From: Pseudomonas baetica | GTDB taxonomy: Bacteria > Pseudomonadota > Gammaproteobacteria > Pseudomonadales > Pseudomonadaceae | Reading direction: 5' to 3' | Assembly: GCF_002813455.1 (NCBI RefSeq) | Contig: NZ_PHHE01000001.1 | Span: 248,001 to 312,000 of the forward strand | Length of the DNA stretch: 64,000 nucleotides | Shown here: positions 29,419-37,420 of the stretch, in pieces | Layout of the letters: every line of letters starts with the position of its first letter | Position numbering within the stretch: the first letter of the stretch is position 1 | The notes under the pieces: model-generated | Told to the model about the DNA's origin: nothing | The model's input: the letters and a program-made list of their open reading frames with translations, nothing else | Database searches by the model: none | Position numbers and translations under genes: made by a program

Positions 29419-29445
29419 ACATAATGCAAATCTTTCGCATTATGT
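29419..29445 (-). promoter_or_regulatory. Probable Fur operator
   Basis: A perfect 9-bp inverted repeat ACATAATGC/GCATTATGT surrounds AAATCTTTC. Read as 7-1-7 it contains TGCAAAT-C-TTTCGCA, close to pseudomonad Fur boxes. It lies in the promoter region of the imelysin gene, the only copy seen at this cluster. Confidence 0.65.
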
Positions 29446-29490
29446 GTAAAGGGTAGTGCTTGGAAATATTTCTTATTCGCGCATCAAGAT

Positions 29491-29594
29491 CAAAAGATCG
29501 TCCCATCGCGGCCCGAGCCTGCGGCAGCTCCTACAGGAGAACGCATTGCAAATGTAGGAGCTGTCGAGTGAAACGAGGCTGCGATCTTTTGATC
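29491..29594. repeat. Degenerate REP-type inverted repeat
   Basis: CAAAAGATCG ... GGCAGCTCCTACAG and inverted GTAGGAGCTG ... GCGATCTTTTG form imperfect arms of the second REP family, between the imelysin promoter and bifA. Confidence 0.75.
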
Positions 29595-29596
29595 TT

Positions 29597-31648
29597 CTAG
29601 AGAATGGCCGCGTTACTGCGTTGCGCCTGTTTGAGGTAGGCGCTCAGTTCCCGCGCCGGCAGCGGTTTGCTGTAGTGGTAGCCCTGACCTTCATGGCAGC
29701 CTTCGGAGATGATGTAGCTCTCCTGTTCAGCGGTTTCCACGCCCTCGGCAATCACTTGCATGCCGAGGCTCTTGCCCAGTTGAATGATCGCGCGAACGAT
29801 GGTCGCATCGTCGTCGTCATCCAGCAGATCCTGGACGAAGCTCTTGTCGATCTTGATCTTGTCCAGCGGCAGGCTCTTCAGATAACTGAGCGATGAATAA
29901 CCGGTGCCGAAGTCGTCAATGGCAATCAACGCGCCGGAGCGACGCAGGCTCAGCAAATGCTGGGCGGCGGTGCTGATGTCTTCCATCAGGCCGGTTTCGG
30001 TGACTTCCAGTTCCAGACTGCGCGGCGGCAGGCGGTACATCTGCAACAGGTTGTTGACCACCCGCGGCAACTCGGCGTGGTGCAGTTGCACGGTGGACAG
30101 ATTGACCGCCATGCGCAGATCGGCGAAGCCCTGATCGTGCCACTCGCGCAACTGCTTGCAGGCCTGATCGAGTACCCATTCGCCGATGGCGATGATCGTG
30201 CCGTTCTGCTCGGCCAGCGGAATGAACAGGTCGGGCGGCACCAGACCGTGCTCCGGATGCTGCCAGCGAATCAACGCCTCGACGCCGACCACGCGGTGAT
30301 CGCGATAGCTGATCTGTGGTTGATAGACGAGGTAGAACTGATCGCGGATCAGTGCGTCACGCAGGTCTTTTTCCAGTTCACGACGACGGCGCATCTCGCT
30401 GTCGACGCTGGCGATGTAGAACTGATACCGGTTGCGCGAGCGGGTCTTGGCCAGGGTCATGGTCTGCTCGGCCTTCTGCAACAGCTTCTCGGTGCTGTCG
30501 CCGTCCTCCGGGAACAGGGTGATGCCGATGGTCGCGCGCAGGCGGATTTCCTGATGATCGAGGGCAAACGCCGCTTCCAGGTCATCGAGAATGCTTTGCG
30601 CCAGTTCGGCGGCTTCGTAAGGCTGTTCGATATCCGCCTGCACCAGCGCGAACTGGTCGCCACCCAGACGGGCGAGGGCGCCGAGGCGGCCGCTGTGGGC
30701 ACGCAGTCGATCGGCCAGGGCCAGCAATAACTGGTCGCCGGTCTGATAACTGAACTGCTCGTTGATGCCTTTGAAATCGTCCAGCCCTACACACAACACC
30801 GCGACCCGGCGCTGCAATTTGCCGGCGTCGACCAGAATCTTGTCCAGTTGCTGCTGCAATTGCTGGCGGTTCGGCAGGCCGGTGAGGAAATCGTACTGAG
30901 CCATGCGCAGCAGGCTGTTTTCCGCTTCGTGGCGCAGATGGGTATTGCGCTCGATGGATTCGAGCAACTGGTTGGCGGTATTGATCCACAGACCCAGTTC
31001 GTTTTTCTCGTGGCCCTTGAGCTGCGGAATCTTGTGTTCGCTGGGGCGATCCGGGTTGATTTCGGTCAGATGCTCGATGATCCGCGACAGCGGTTTAGTC
31101 AGCAGCCAGTGGTAAACCAGATACAACACCAGGCCCATGGCCAAGGCGCGCAGCACGCCGGAAATGAAAATGATCACCGAGCTGACGATAAAGCTCTCGC
31201 CATAGGTGGCGGTGTCGAGGGTGATGCTCAGGTCGCCGTAATACTCGCTGTACGGGCCGCGTCCTACCAATTGCGTGGTGAACGTGCGCTCCTGGCCGAG
31301 AATCAGGTCGGTCAGCCAGCGGCTGTTGGAATGCTGCAACTCGCGGGACTTTTGCGCGAGCATCACTTCATTGGGATGGCCGATGGACGCCTGGCGCACG
31401 GCGTCGTCCTGAAACAGGCCTTCGATCACCTGCATGCCCATCTCCCGATCCAGGCTATAGACGGCCTGAGTGGAAGGGTCACGGAACATGTCGAGAATAC
31501 GCTGGGCGTCGCCGGCAACCGCCTGGCGTGTTTTATAGGCATCGAACACGATCTGCGCGCAGCTCAAGACCACGCCAACGATCAATGCCGACAGGAGCAC
31601 GACCCGGAGCAACTTCACCGACAAGCTGTTCTTGAGTTCCAGCTTCAA
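29597..31648 (-). CDS. bifA: Cyclic-di-GMP phosphodiesterase BifA
   Basis: Membrane protein of 683 residues that degrades c-di-GMP and so lowers biofilm formation and favours swarming. Two hydrophobic segments (about 10-33 and 150-183) flank a periplasmic sensor region. A HAMP-like linker follows, then a GGDEF domain (about 250-410) with the degenerate motif GGDQF, and an EAL domain (about 425-675) with intact EAL, DDFGTGYSS, KIDKSF and EGVET motifs. The GGDQF change is the known BifA hallmark. The start is TTG 31648, with AAGGA 8 nt upstream. It neighbours sodB as in P. aeruginosa. Confidence 0.95.
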   Translation of the reverse strand: MKLELKNSLSVKLLRVVLLSALIVGVVLSCAQIVFDAYKTRQAVAGDAQRILDMFRDPSTQAVYSLDREMGMQVIEGLFQDDAVRQASIGHPNEVMLAQKSRELQHSNSRWLTDLILGQERTFTTQLVGRGPYSEYYGDLSITLDTATYGESFIVSSVIIFISGVLRALAMGLVLYLVYHWLLTKPLSRIIEHLTEINPDRPSEHKIPQLKGHEKNELGLWINTANQLLESIERNTHLRHEAENSLLRMAQYDFLTGLPNRQQLQQQLDKILVDAGKLQRRVAVLCVGLDDFKGINEQFSYQTGDQLLLALADRLRAHSGRLGALARLGGDQFALVQADIEQPYEAAELAQSILDDLEAAFALDHQEIRLRATIGITLFPEDGDSTEKLLQKAEQTMTLAKTRSRNRYQFYIASVDSEMRRRRELEKDLRDALIRDQFYLVYQPQISYRDHRVVGVEALIRWQHPEHGLVPPDLFIPLAEQNGTIIAIGEWVLDQACKQLREWHDQGFADLRMAVNLSTVQLHHAELPRVVNNLLQMYRLPPRSLELEVTETGLMEDISTAAQHLLSLRRSGALIAIDDFGTGYSSLSYLKSLPLDKIKIDKSFVQDLLDDDDDATIVRAIIQLGKSLGMQVIAEGVETAEQESYIISEGCHEGQGYHYSKPLPARELSAYLKQAQRSNAAIL

Positions 31649-31955
31649 AGGGGGATTCCTTGTTCCGTGCGTAGCGTCAAGTTGCCATGAGTATTGGCAA
31701 TCCCGTGATGGCAGTCAAAGGGACAATCAGGCTCAGGAGGATTCACCTCTGGCCTTGGCCAAAATGCTGCTGTTTGGAGTATTAGCCCTATTTGTACTAT
31801 GTCGGTAGTTCAGGCACTCAACTTGAGCGGTTTGGGATAAAATTCCTCTGTTTGATGCTGGTTTTCCATCGATCGGCAGCAAGAGGCGGGCGCGAGCTTT
31901 CATCACAAGAACAGCGCCTACAGGAATCACAGGCATAAAAAACCCGGCAATAGCC
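31649..31955. other. bifA upstream region up to the IS element
   Basis: No credible gene. A 78-codon minus ORF (31733-31969) reads across the IS end and has no family features. This stretch must carry the bifA promoter. Its last 15 bases are half of the former sodB terminator. Confidence 0.5.
31945..31955. repeat. Left copy of the 11-bp IS target duplication
   Basis: CGGCAATAGCC at 31945-31955 is repeated exactly at 33379-33389. Joining the flanks restores AAAACCCGGCAATAGCCGGGTTTT broken as ACCCGGC-AATA-GCCGGGT, a terminator hairpin that must have belonged to sodB. Confidence 0.95.
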
Positions 31956-31965
31956 CTAATGCTGT

Positions 31966-33297
31966 TCACTTAAGCGGAGCAGCCTTACGCTCCACCGGAA
32001 ACCGGGTTTTTGAAATCTTCACCGTCCTTGGCCTCGAAGGCCTTGGGCGGTGATCCAGAAATAGCCCGCCAACGCCTTTTCTAAGTTCCGCCAACCGTCT
32101 ACCCGTCGCTGAAACAGGATTGGCCGCTGCCATCACGATCAACTGCACGGCGATGTACTGGCAAGCCGGCTTGAAACGGATGTCCGACGGCGCTCGACCA
32201 AACGCGACTGCTGCCTGACTTGCCTCCCGACGAATCACGTTGTAAGCCAGCAACAACCCCCACACTTCCTGGTAGATCAGATCGACCTTTTTGCTGCGCA
32301 AGGTCATTGCGTTTTGCTGCATTGAGCTTTTGATATCCCTGAAGCCCAATTCGATTTCCCAGCGCTCCTGATAAAGCTTGGCAACAGACTTGGTGCTGTA
32401 GATCTTGGCCGGCAACGACGTCATGACTGTTTTTACTTTGCCTTGAATTTCATAACTGACTTCACGCGCCTCCCAGTGTGTAGGAAGAGTCGGATTTCGC
32501 TTTCTGGCTTGCGGCGACACGTTCATACGCACCAAACGATCATGCTCGTTGTAACGGGCTACCTCCTCGCAAACCAATCCCTTTTTTGCCGGAATCAGCC
32601 AATGACGGTGACTGCCGTCGCCGCTCAGGCTGAGCATGAGATCGGCGCTCCAGAACCCTTTATCGAACAGCGTCACGGAGTGGTCGGGGATCTGCTGCAA
32701 AAACTCATCGGCCAGACGCATTTCGCTGCGTCGGTAAGGGCTAAGCTGTGCATCCAGGATCAGGTGTGAACGCACATTCATCAGCGCCACCAGGCGCAGC
32801 ATGGGAAAGGGAGTCTGGCGGTCGGTCGAGGTGTTTCCAGAACCGAAATGGTCTCGCAACTCCGGCGTATCCGGCGTGCGCAGAAGCGCACCATCGACTG
32901 CAAATACTTGCAGATCCTGCCAGGCATCATCGGGATAGCGCTGCGCGCCCCATTGAGTACCCGTTTTGCGAAACAACCACTCAACCGGGTCGGCCCCCAG
33001 CCGCTTGCGGGCTTCGGTTACACCGCTACGGGCCAATAGATGGTCAGAAGCCAGACCTTGGGCGCAGATGTTCAAACGTCGGGCAACCTCATGAACCGGC
33101 TCGTCACGAAACAGTGCCATGCCGAGCACCAGCCAGAGCACTTGGTCGGCAGGCAAGCGACGCCGTCGGATAGTGGCCTGGCTGGACAGATCCAGCGCAG
33201 ACGCGACCCACTCGATGGGAATATTTTGAGTGAATGTGCTCAAGTCACAGAAGTTGAAAAGGTCGCCGAGGTCGAGCAAGTCCTGTTGAACAGACAT
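31966..33297 (-). CDS. IS4-family transposase
   Basis: DDE transposase of 443 residues. The IS4 N-terminal domain (about 25-115, LPADQVLWLVLGMALFRDEP in part) precedes the catalytic core. The first Asp is in VFAVDGALLRTPD, the second in VTLFDKGFWSADL, and the Glu lies in the YREK signature Y-QE-R-WEI-E-LGFRDI-K. ATG 33297 is chosen; a TTG-started extension to 33357 would run through the leader hairpin. The stop lies inside the left inverted repeat. The gene looks intact, so the element may be mobile. Confidence 0.95.
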   Translation of the reverse strand: MSVQQDLLDLGDLFNFCDLSTFTQNIPIEWVASALDLSSQATIRRRRLPADQVLWLVLGMALFRDEPVHEVARRLNICAQGLASDHLLARSGVTEARKRLGADPVEWLFRKTGTQWGAQRYPDDAWQDLQVFAVDGALLRTPDTPELRDHFGSGNTSTDRQTPFPMLRLVALMNVRSHLILDAQLSPYRRSEMRLADEFLQQIPDHSVTLFDKGFWSADLMLSLSGDGSHRHWLIPAKKGLVCEEVARYNEHDRLVRMNVSPQARKRNPTLPTHWEAREVSYEIQGKVKTVMTSLPAKIYSTKSVAKLYQERWEIELGFRDIKSSMQQNAMTLRSKKVDLIYQEVWGLLLAYNVIRREASQAAVAFGRAPSDIRFKPACQYIAVQLIVMAAANPVSATGRRLAELRKGVGGLFLDHRPRPSRPRTVKISKTRFPVERKAAPLK

Positions 33298-33299
33298 AA

Positions 33300-33333
33300 A
33301 AAATCCGATGCCAGAGATCTGACATCGGATTTT
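33300..33333 (-). promoter_or_regulatory. Hairpin at the transposase start
   Basis: AAAATCCGATG and CATCGGATTTT (11 bp) pair around a 12-nt loop, ending 2 nt before the transposase ATG. In read-through RNA it would hide the ribosome site, a device known for IS10 and IS50. It may also act as a terminator. Confidence 0.7.
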
Positions 33334-33378
33334 CGAAGAAGCCCGGCGAGGATTCAAATGCTTAAGTGAACAGCATTA

Positions 33379-33389
33379 CGGCAATAGCC
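33379..33389. repeat. Right copy of the 11-bp IS target duplication
   Basis: CGGCAATAGCC, matching 31945-31955, followed by GGGTTTTTT. It is the sodB-side half of the split terminator. Confidence 0.95.
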
Positions 33390-33412
33390 GGGTTTTTTGA
33401 CTGGCGCGCAGC

Positions 33413-34009
33413 TTAAGCGGTGAAGGTTTTGCCTTCGAACTGCTCAGCAACGAACTTCCAGTTGACCAGGTTCCAGAACGCTTCGACGTACTTCGGACGA
33501 ACGTTGCGGTAGTCGATGTAGTAGGCGTGTTCCCACACATCGCAGGTCAGCAGCGGGGTGTCGCCGCTGGTCAGCGGGTTGCCGGCGCCGATGGTGCTGG
33601 CCAGGGCCAGGGAGCCGTCAGCCTTTTTCACCAGCCAGCCCCAACCGGAACCGAAGGTACCGATCGAGGTTTTGCTGAACTCTTCCTTGAACTTGTCGAA
33701 CGAACCGAACGCAGCGTTGATGGCATCAGCCAGTGCGCCGGTTGGTTGACCGCCGGCGTTTGGCGCCAGGCAGTTCCAGTAGAAAGTGTGGTTCCAGACC
33801 TGAGCGGCGTTGTTGAAGATGCCGCCCGAGGAAGTCTTGACGATTTCTTCCAGGGTCTTGCCTTCGAACTCGGTGCCTGGCACCAGGTTGTTCAGGTTCA
33901 CGACGTAGGTGTTGTGGTGCTTGTCGTGGTGAAATTCCAGGGTTTCCTTGGAAATGTGCGGCTGCAGGGCATCGTGTGCGTAAGGCAGCGGCGGCAATTC
34001 GAAAGCCAT
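33413..34009 (-). CDS. sodB: Iron superoxide dismutase
   Basis: Cytoplasmic Fe-SOD that converts superoxide to peroxide and oxygen. The product is 198 residues. Metal ligands are in LEFHHDKHH (His), WNHTFYW (His) and DVWEHAYY (Asp and His), and the iron-type signatures GGQPTGAL and FGSGWGWL are present. ATG 34009 follows AGGAG-like AGGAGAATC and gives the canonical [10 protein letters not shown]. Its terminator, 12-35 bp downstream, is split by the IS element, so sodB transcripts may now extend into the IS. Confidence 0.98.
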   Translation of the reverse strand: MAFELPPLPYAHDALQPHISKETLEFHHDKHHNTYVVNLNNLVPGTEFEGKTLEEIVKTSSGGIFNNAAQVWNHTFYWNCLAPNAGGQPTGALADAINAAFGSFDKFKEEFSKTSIGTFGSGWGWLVKKADGSLALASTIGAGNPLTSGDTPLLTCDVWEHAYYIDYRNVRPKYVEAFWNLVNWKFVAEQFEGKTFTA

Positions 34010-34165
34010 GATGATTCTCCTAATCAGGTCTGTTGCGGTGAGCGCAAGGCCGATCACGGGCGGCCAGAAATGCACCGGCGAGTTTTTACTCTTTGCGGCG
34101 CAGGGTTCGGATCATAGCACCGGGGTCACGGCTTAACCACGCAACAACTGTGTGGGATAGAGGTT

Positions 34166-34220
34166 CAAGGGGATGCCCTCACTCAATGACGGATCGTCAT
34201 TGAGTGAGGGCATCCCCTTG
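34166..34220. repeat. Perfect 25-bp hairpin
   Basis: CAAGGGGATGCCCTCACTCA... (34166-34190) is exactly complementary to 34196-34220 around the 5-nt loop GGATC. It lies 14 bp past the stop of argO and about 155 bp upstream of sodB. It has no clear T tract and is a single copy in the window. It may terminate argO or be a small mobile palindrome. Confidence 0.9.
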
Positions 34221-34234
34221 GCCTTTGGAATAAA

Positions 34235-34837
34235 TCAGCCAGCGATAATCAATTGCCCGGCCACTGTGAACATCATCACTGCCACCAACAGATCGAGAAT
34301 CCGCCACGTACTCGGCCGAGCGAGCCACGGCGCCAGCCATGCGGCACCCAGCGCCAGGGTGAAAAACCATAGCAACGACGCACTTGCCGCGCCCACCACA
34401 TAGGCCCCAGGCACCGATTGCTGGGCGCCCAGCGAGCCGATCAGCAGCACGGTGTCCAGATACACATGCGGGTTGAGCAATGTCACCGCCAACGCACTGA
34501 GCATCACCGCGCGCAGCGAACGCACTGTCTGGTTTTCAGCCTGATTCAGACTCTGTTTCGAAAACGCCCGACGCAGGGCCTGGGTGCCGTACCAGATCAG
34601 GAAAGTCGCACCGCCCCAACGGGCGATCGCCAACAGGGTCGGGTTCTGCGCCAGGAGCGTCGCCAGACCGAATACACCGGCAGCGACCAGCAGAGCATCA
34701 CACACCACACACAATGTCGCCACGGGCAGGTGATGCTCCCGGCGCAGGCTTTGCGCCAGGACAAATGCGTTTTGCGTGCCGATCGCCATGATCAGTCCGA
34801 ACGCCACCAGCAGGCCGTTTACATAGCTTTGCCACAT
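34235..34837 (-). CDS. argO: LysE/ArgO-family amino-acid exporter
   Basis: Inner-membrane exporter of 200 residues with about six helices. The family signature GLIMAIGTQNAFVLAQSLRR appears near the N-terminus (split: GLIMAIGTQNAF, VLAQSLRR), and LNPHVYLDTVLLIGS in the centre. Homologues export L-arginine and/or L-lysine. It is divergent from, and two genes from, the LysR regulator argP, the classical arrangement where ArgP activates argO. The next gene upstream is the ACT-domain gene, 6 bp away. Confidence 0.9.
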   Translation of the reverse strand: MWQSYVNGLLVAFGLIMAIGTQNAFVLAQSLRREHHLPVATLCVVCDALLVAAGVFGLATLLAQNPTLLAIARWGGATFLIWYGTQALRRAFSKQSLNQAENQTVRSLRAVMLSALAVTLLNPHVYLDTVLLIGSLGAQQSVPGAYVVGAASASLLWFFTLALGAAWLAPWLARPSTWRILDLLVAVMMFTVAGQLIIAG

Positions 34838-34843
34838 AAGGTT

Positions 34844-35245
34844 TTACTCCGCGTTGGCTGCAAGATCGCGCAGCACTTGCATGGCGCGTTCGGCGTCGGC
34901 CTGGCCGACGAATAAATGATCGTGGTAGTAACCGGCGATCACGTTGCAACTGATCCCGGCCTTGCCTAATGCCGTGGCGAACGCAGCGGTCAGGCCGACG
35001 GCTTGCAGCGCCGAGTGCACATTCAAAGTGATCCACGCGGCGACGTAGTCGAAATTGAAACCGGCGTCTTCAGCCTGGCTACGTTGCAGAATGACGGTCA
35101 GCCCCTCCTGTTCGCGAAAGCTGCCGACAATCTCCAGACCGCTCGGCAACTGCCCGTCACGCAGGGTGCAGAACACGTATTCGCCGGCGTTGAGTTGTGG
35201 ACTCATGCTGCGCAGGAGAGTCGAGAGTGAAGTTTCGCCAGCCAT
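34844..35245 (-). CDS. ACT-domain protein
   Basis: The product is 133 residues. The C-terminal half has an ACT-like fold (WITLNVHSALQAVGLTAAFA, then ALGKAGISCNVIAGYYHDHLFV split into short words), and the N-terminal half resembles the same family's first ACT module. Such proteins bind amino acids. Being just upstream of argO and divergent from argP, it may sense lysine or arginine. That role is inference. Confidence 0.85.
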   Translation of the reverse strand: MAGETSLSTLLRSMSPQLNAGEYVFCTLRDGQLPSGLEIVGSFREQEGLTVILQRSQAEDAGFNFDYVAAWITLNVHSALQAVGLTAAFATALGKAGISCNVIAGYYHDHLFVGQADAERAMQVLRDLAANAE

Positions 35246-35353
35246 TGAAAAGTCCTTGAGAAGAAAGCTTGTGAAAGAGTGCTTGCTGGCTATTCTCCGG
35301 TCGGTAGCTGTATAAGAAAAACCAATAGTGCTGATCGCTCATTAGGAAAACTG

Positions 35354-36247
35354 ATGTTCGACTACAAATTGCTTTCCGCTCTGGCCGCCGTGGTCGAGCA
35401 AGCCGGGTTCGAACGCGCGGCCCAGGTGCTGGGCCTGTCGCAGTCGGCGATTTCGCAGCGGATCAAACTGCTCGAGGCGCGGGTCGGCCAACCGGTGCTG
35501 GTGCGCGGCACGCCGCCGTCGCCCACCGAGATTGGCCGACGGCTGCTCAATCATGTGCAACAAGTGCGTCTGCTCGAACGGGATTTGCAAACGCTGGTGC
35601 CCGCGCTGGACGAAGAGGGCTTGCCGGAGCGACTGCGCATCGCACTCAACGCCGACAGTCTCGCCACTTGGTGGGCGCCAGCGGTGGGAGATTTCTGCGC
35701 CGAACAGCATTTGCTGCTGGATATGGTCGTCGAAGACCAGACCGTCGGCCTCAAACGCATGCGCGCCGGTGAAGTGGCGGCGTGCCTGTGCGCCAGTGAA
35801 CGGCCAGTGGCTGGCGCGCGTAGCGTGTTGCTTGGGGCGATGCGTTATCGTGCGCTGGCCAGTCCTGCATTTATCGCGCGGCATTTCCCTGATGGTGTGC
35901 GCGCCGAAAAGCTACCGCGCACCCCGGCGCTGGTGTTCGGCCCCGACGACTTCCTCCAGCATCGCTATCTCGCAGCGCTCGGTGTGGATGGCGGATTCGA
36001 GCACCACTTGTGTCCGTCCTCCGAAGGTTTTATTCGCCTGACCGAGGCCGGACTCGGTTGGGGGCTGGTCCCGGAACTGCAAGTGCGCGAGCAATTGCAA
36101 AGCGGCGTGTTGCGCGAACTGTTGCCAGATAAACCGATCGACGTGCCGTTGTACTGGCATCATTGGCGCAATGGCGGCCAGTTGCTCGGCTTGCTGACCG
36201 AGCAACTGGTGCGCTCTTCGCCACAATGGTTGGTGCCGTTGAACTGA
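35354..36247 (+). CDS. argP: LysR-family regulator ArgP (IciA)
   Basis: Transcriptional activator of 297 residues. The N-terminal winged helix (LSALAAVVEQAGFERAAQVL and SQSAISQRIKLLE) is followed by a periplasmic-binding-protein-like effector domain. In E. coli ArgP binds arginine and lysine and activates argO. ATG 35354 (MFDYKLLSAL) is the family start. The intergenic gap of 108 bp to the ACT-domain gene should contain the ArgP operator. Confidence 0.94.
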   Translation: MFDYKLLSALAAVVEQAGFERAAQVLGLSQSAISQRIKLLEARVGQPVLVRGTPPSPTEIGRRLLNHVQQVRLLERDLQTLVPALDEEGLPERLRIALNADSLATWWAPAVGDFCAEQHLLLDMVVEDQTVGLKRMRAGEVAACLCASERPVAGARSVLLGAMRYRALASPAFIARHFPDGVRAEKLPRTPALVFGPDDFLQHRYLAALGVDGGFEHHLCPSSEGFIRLTEAGLGWGLVPELQVREQLQSGVLRELLPDKPIDVPLYWHHWRNGGQLLGLLTEQLVRSSPQWLVPLN

Positions 36248-36301
36248 CGGCAAGCGTCAAGTCACACGAATCAGGCAAAACGAAAGACAGCGGAGCTCTA
36301 C

Positions 36302-37294
36302 ATGAAAATTCTGGTCACCGGCGCAAGCGGCTTCATTGGCGGACGCTTTGCGCGTTTCGCTCTGGAGCAGGGCCTGGACGTGCGGGTCAATGGTCGCCGG
36401 GCCGAGAGCGTCGAACATCTGGTACGCCGCGGCGCCGAGTTTGTCCCCGGCGATCTGACCGACCCGGAACGGGTGCGTGACCTCTGTGGTGACGTCGAAG
36501 CCGTGGTGCATTGCGCCGGTGCCGTCGGTCTGTGGGGGCGTTATCAGGACTTTCATCAGGGTAACGTGCAGGTTACCGAAAACGTCGTCGAGGCCTGCCT
36601 GAAGCAGCGGGTTCGACGGCTGGTGCATTTGTCGTCGCCGTCGATTTATTTCGATGGCCGCGACCACTTCAACCTGACCGAAGAGCAAGTGCCCAAGCGC
36701 TTCAAGCATCACTACGCCGCGACCAAATACCTGGCCGAACAAAAGGTCTTTGGTGCGCAGGAATTCGGCCTCGAAACCATCGCCCTGCGCCCGCGTTTCG
36801 TCACCGGTGCCGGCGACATGAGCATCTTTCCGCGCCTGTTGAACATGCAGCGCAAGGGGCGTCTGGCGATCATCGGCAACGGTTTGAACAAGGTCGATTT
36901 CACCAGTGTGCACAACCTCAACGAAGCCATGCTCAGCAGTCTGCTGGCCGCCGGTTCCGCGTTGGGCAAGGCCTACAACATCAGTAATGGTGCGCCGGTG
37001 CCGTTGTGGGATGTGGTCAATTACGTGATGCGCAAAATGGAAGTGCCACAGGTCACCCAATACCGTTCCTATGGACTGGCCTACAGCGTTGCGGCACTCA
37101 ACGAGGGCGCGTGCAAACTCTGGCCAGGACGCCCGGAGCCGACCCTGTCGCGGCTGGGCATGCAGGTCATGAAGAAAAATTTCACCCTCGACATCAGTCG
37201 CGCACGGCATTATCTGGAATACGATCCGAAAGTCAGCCTGTGGACGGCCCTCGACGAGTTCTGCGGTTGGTGGAAAGCCCAGGACATTCGCTGA
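36302..37294 (+). CDS. NAD-dependent epimerase/3-beta-HSD-like oxidoreductase
   Basis: Extended SDR of 330 residues. The N-terminal Rossmann motif is TGASGFIGGRFA. The catalytic YxxxK is HHYAATKYLAE with a preceding Ser/Thr in VHLSSPSIYF. The sequence resembles the 3-beta-hydroxysteroid dehydrogenase/OleD branch rather than sugar epimerases, but no olefin genes are nearby. GGAG precedes the ATG by 8 nt. It follows argP on the same strand after 54 bp. Substrate unknown. Confidence 0.88.
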   Translation: MKILVTGASGFIGGRFARFALEQGLDVRVNGRRAESVEHLVRRGAEFVPGDLTDPERVRDLCGDVEAVVHCAGAVGLWGRYQDFHQGNVQVTENVVEACLKQRVRRLVHLSSPSIYFDGRDHFNLTEEQVPKRFKHHYAATKYLAEQKVFGAQEFGLETIALRPRFVTGAGDMSIFPRLLNMQRKGRLAIIGNGLNKVDFTSVHNLNEAMLSSLLAAGSALGKAYNISNGAPVPLWDVVNYVMRKMEVPQVTQYRSYGLAYSVAALNEGACKLWPGRPEPTLSRLGMQVMKKNFTLDISRARHYLEYDPKVSLWTALDEFCGWWKAQDIR

Positions 37295-37420
37295 AACTCG
37301 TTGAAACGAATCGGCCGGCCGGCAATGAACCGCACCGCCGGTTGAGGGTCAATCCCTGCGGCTGTGGGGTTTATACTTCGCGTCAATCTGCCATCACCGC
37401 GATTCACAAAGGTTGCCTCA

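Larger units (their letters stand above)
31956..33378 (-). mobile_element. IS4-family insertion sequence, 1423 bp
   Basis: The ends carry inverted repeats TAATGCTGTTCACTTAAGC (19 bp, identical at both ends; one extra C at the left tip). An 11-bp target duplication flanks it, a size normal for IS4. One intact transposase fills the element, and the ends and the duplication are unmutated, which suggests recent insertion. It interrupts the sodB terminator between sodB and bifA. Confidence 0.95.

Noticed and set aside
31733..31969. 78-codon ORF crossing the left IS end
   Set aside because: Crosses the target duplication and IS end, so it cannot predate the insertion, and it has no domain.
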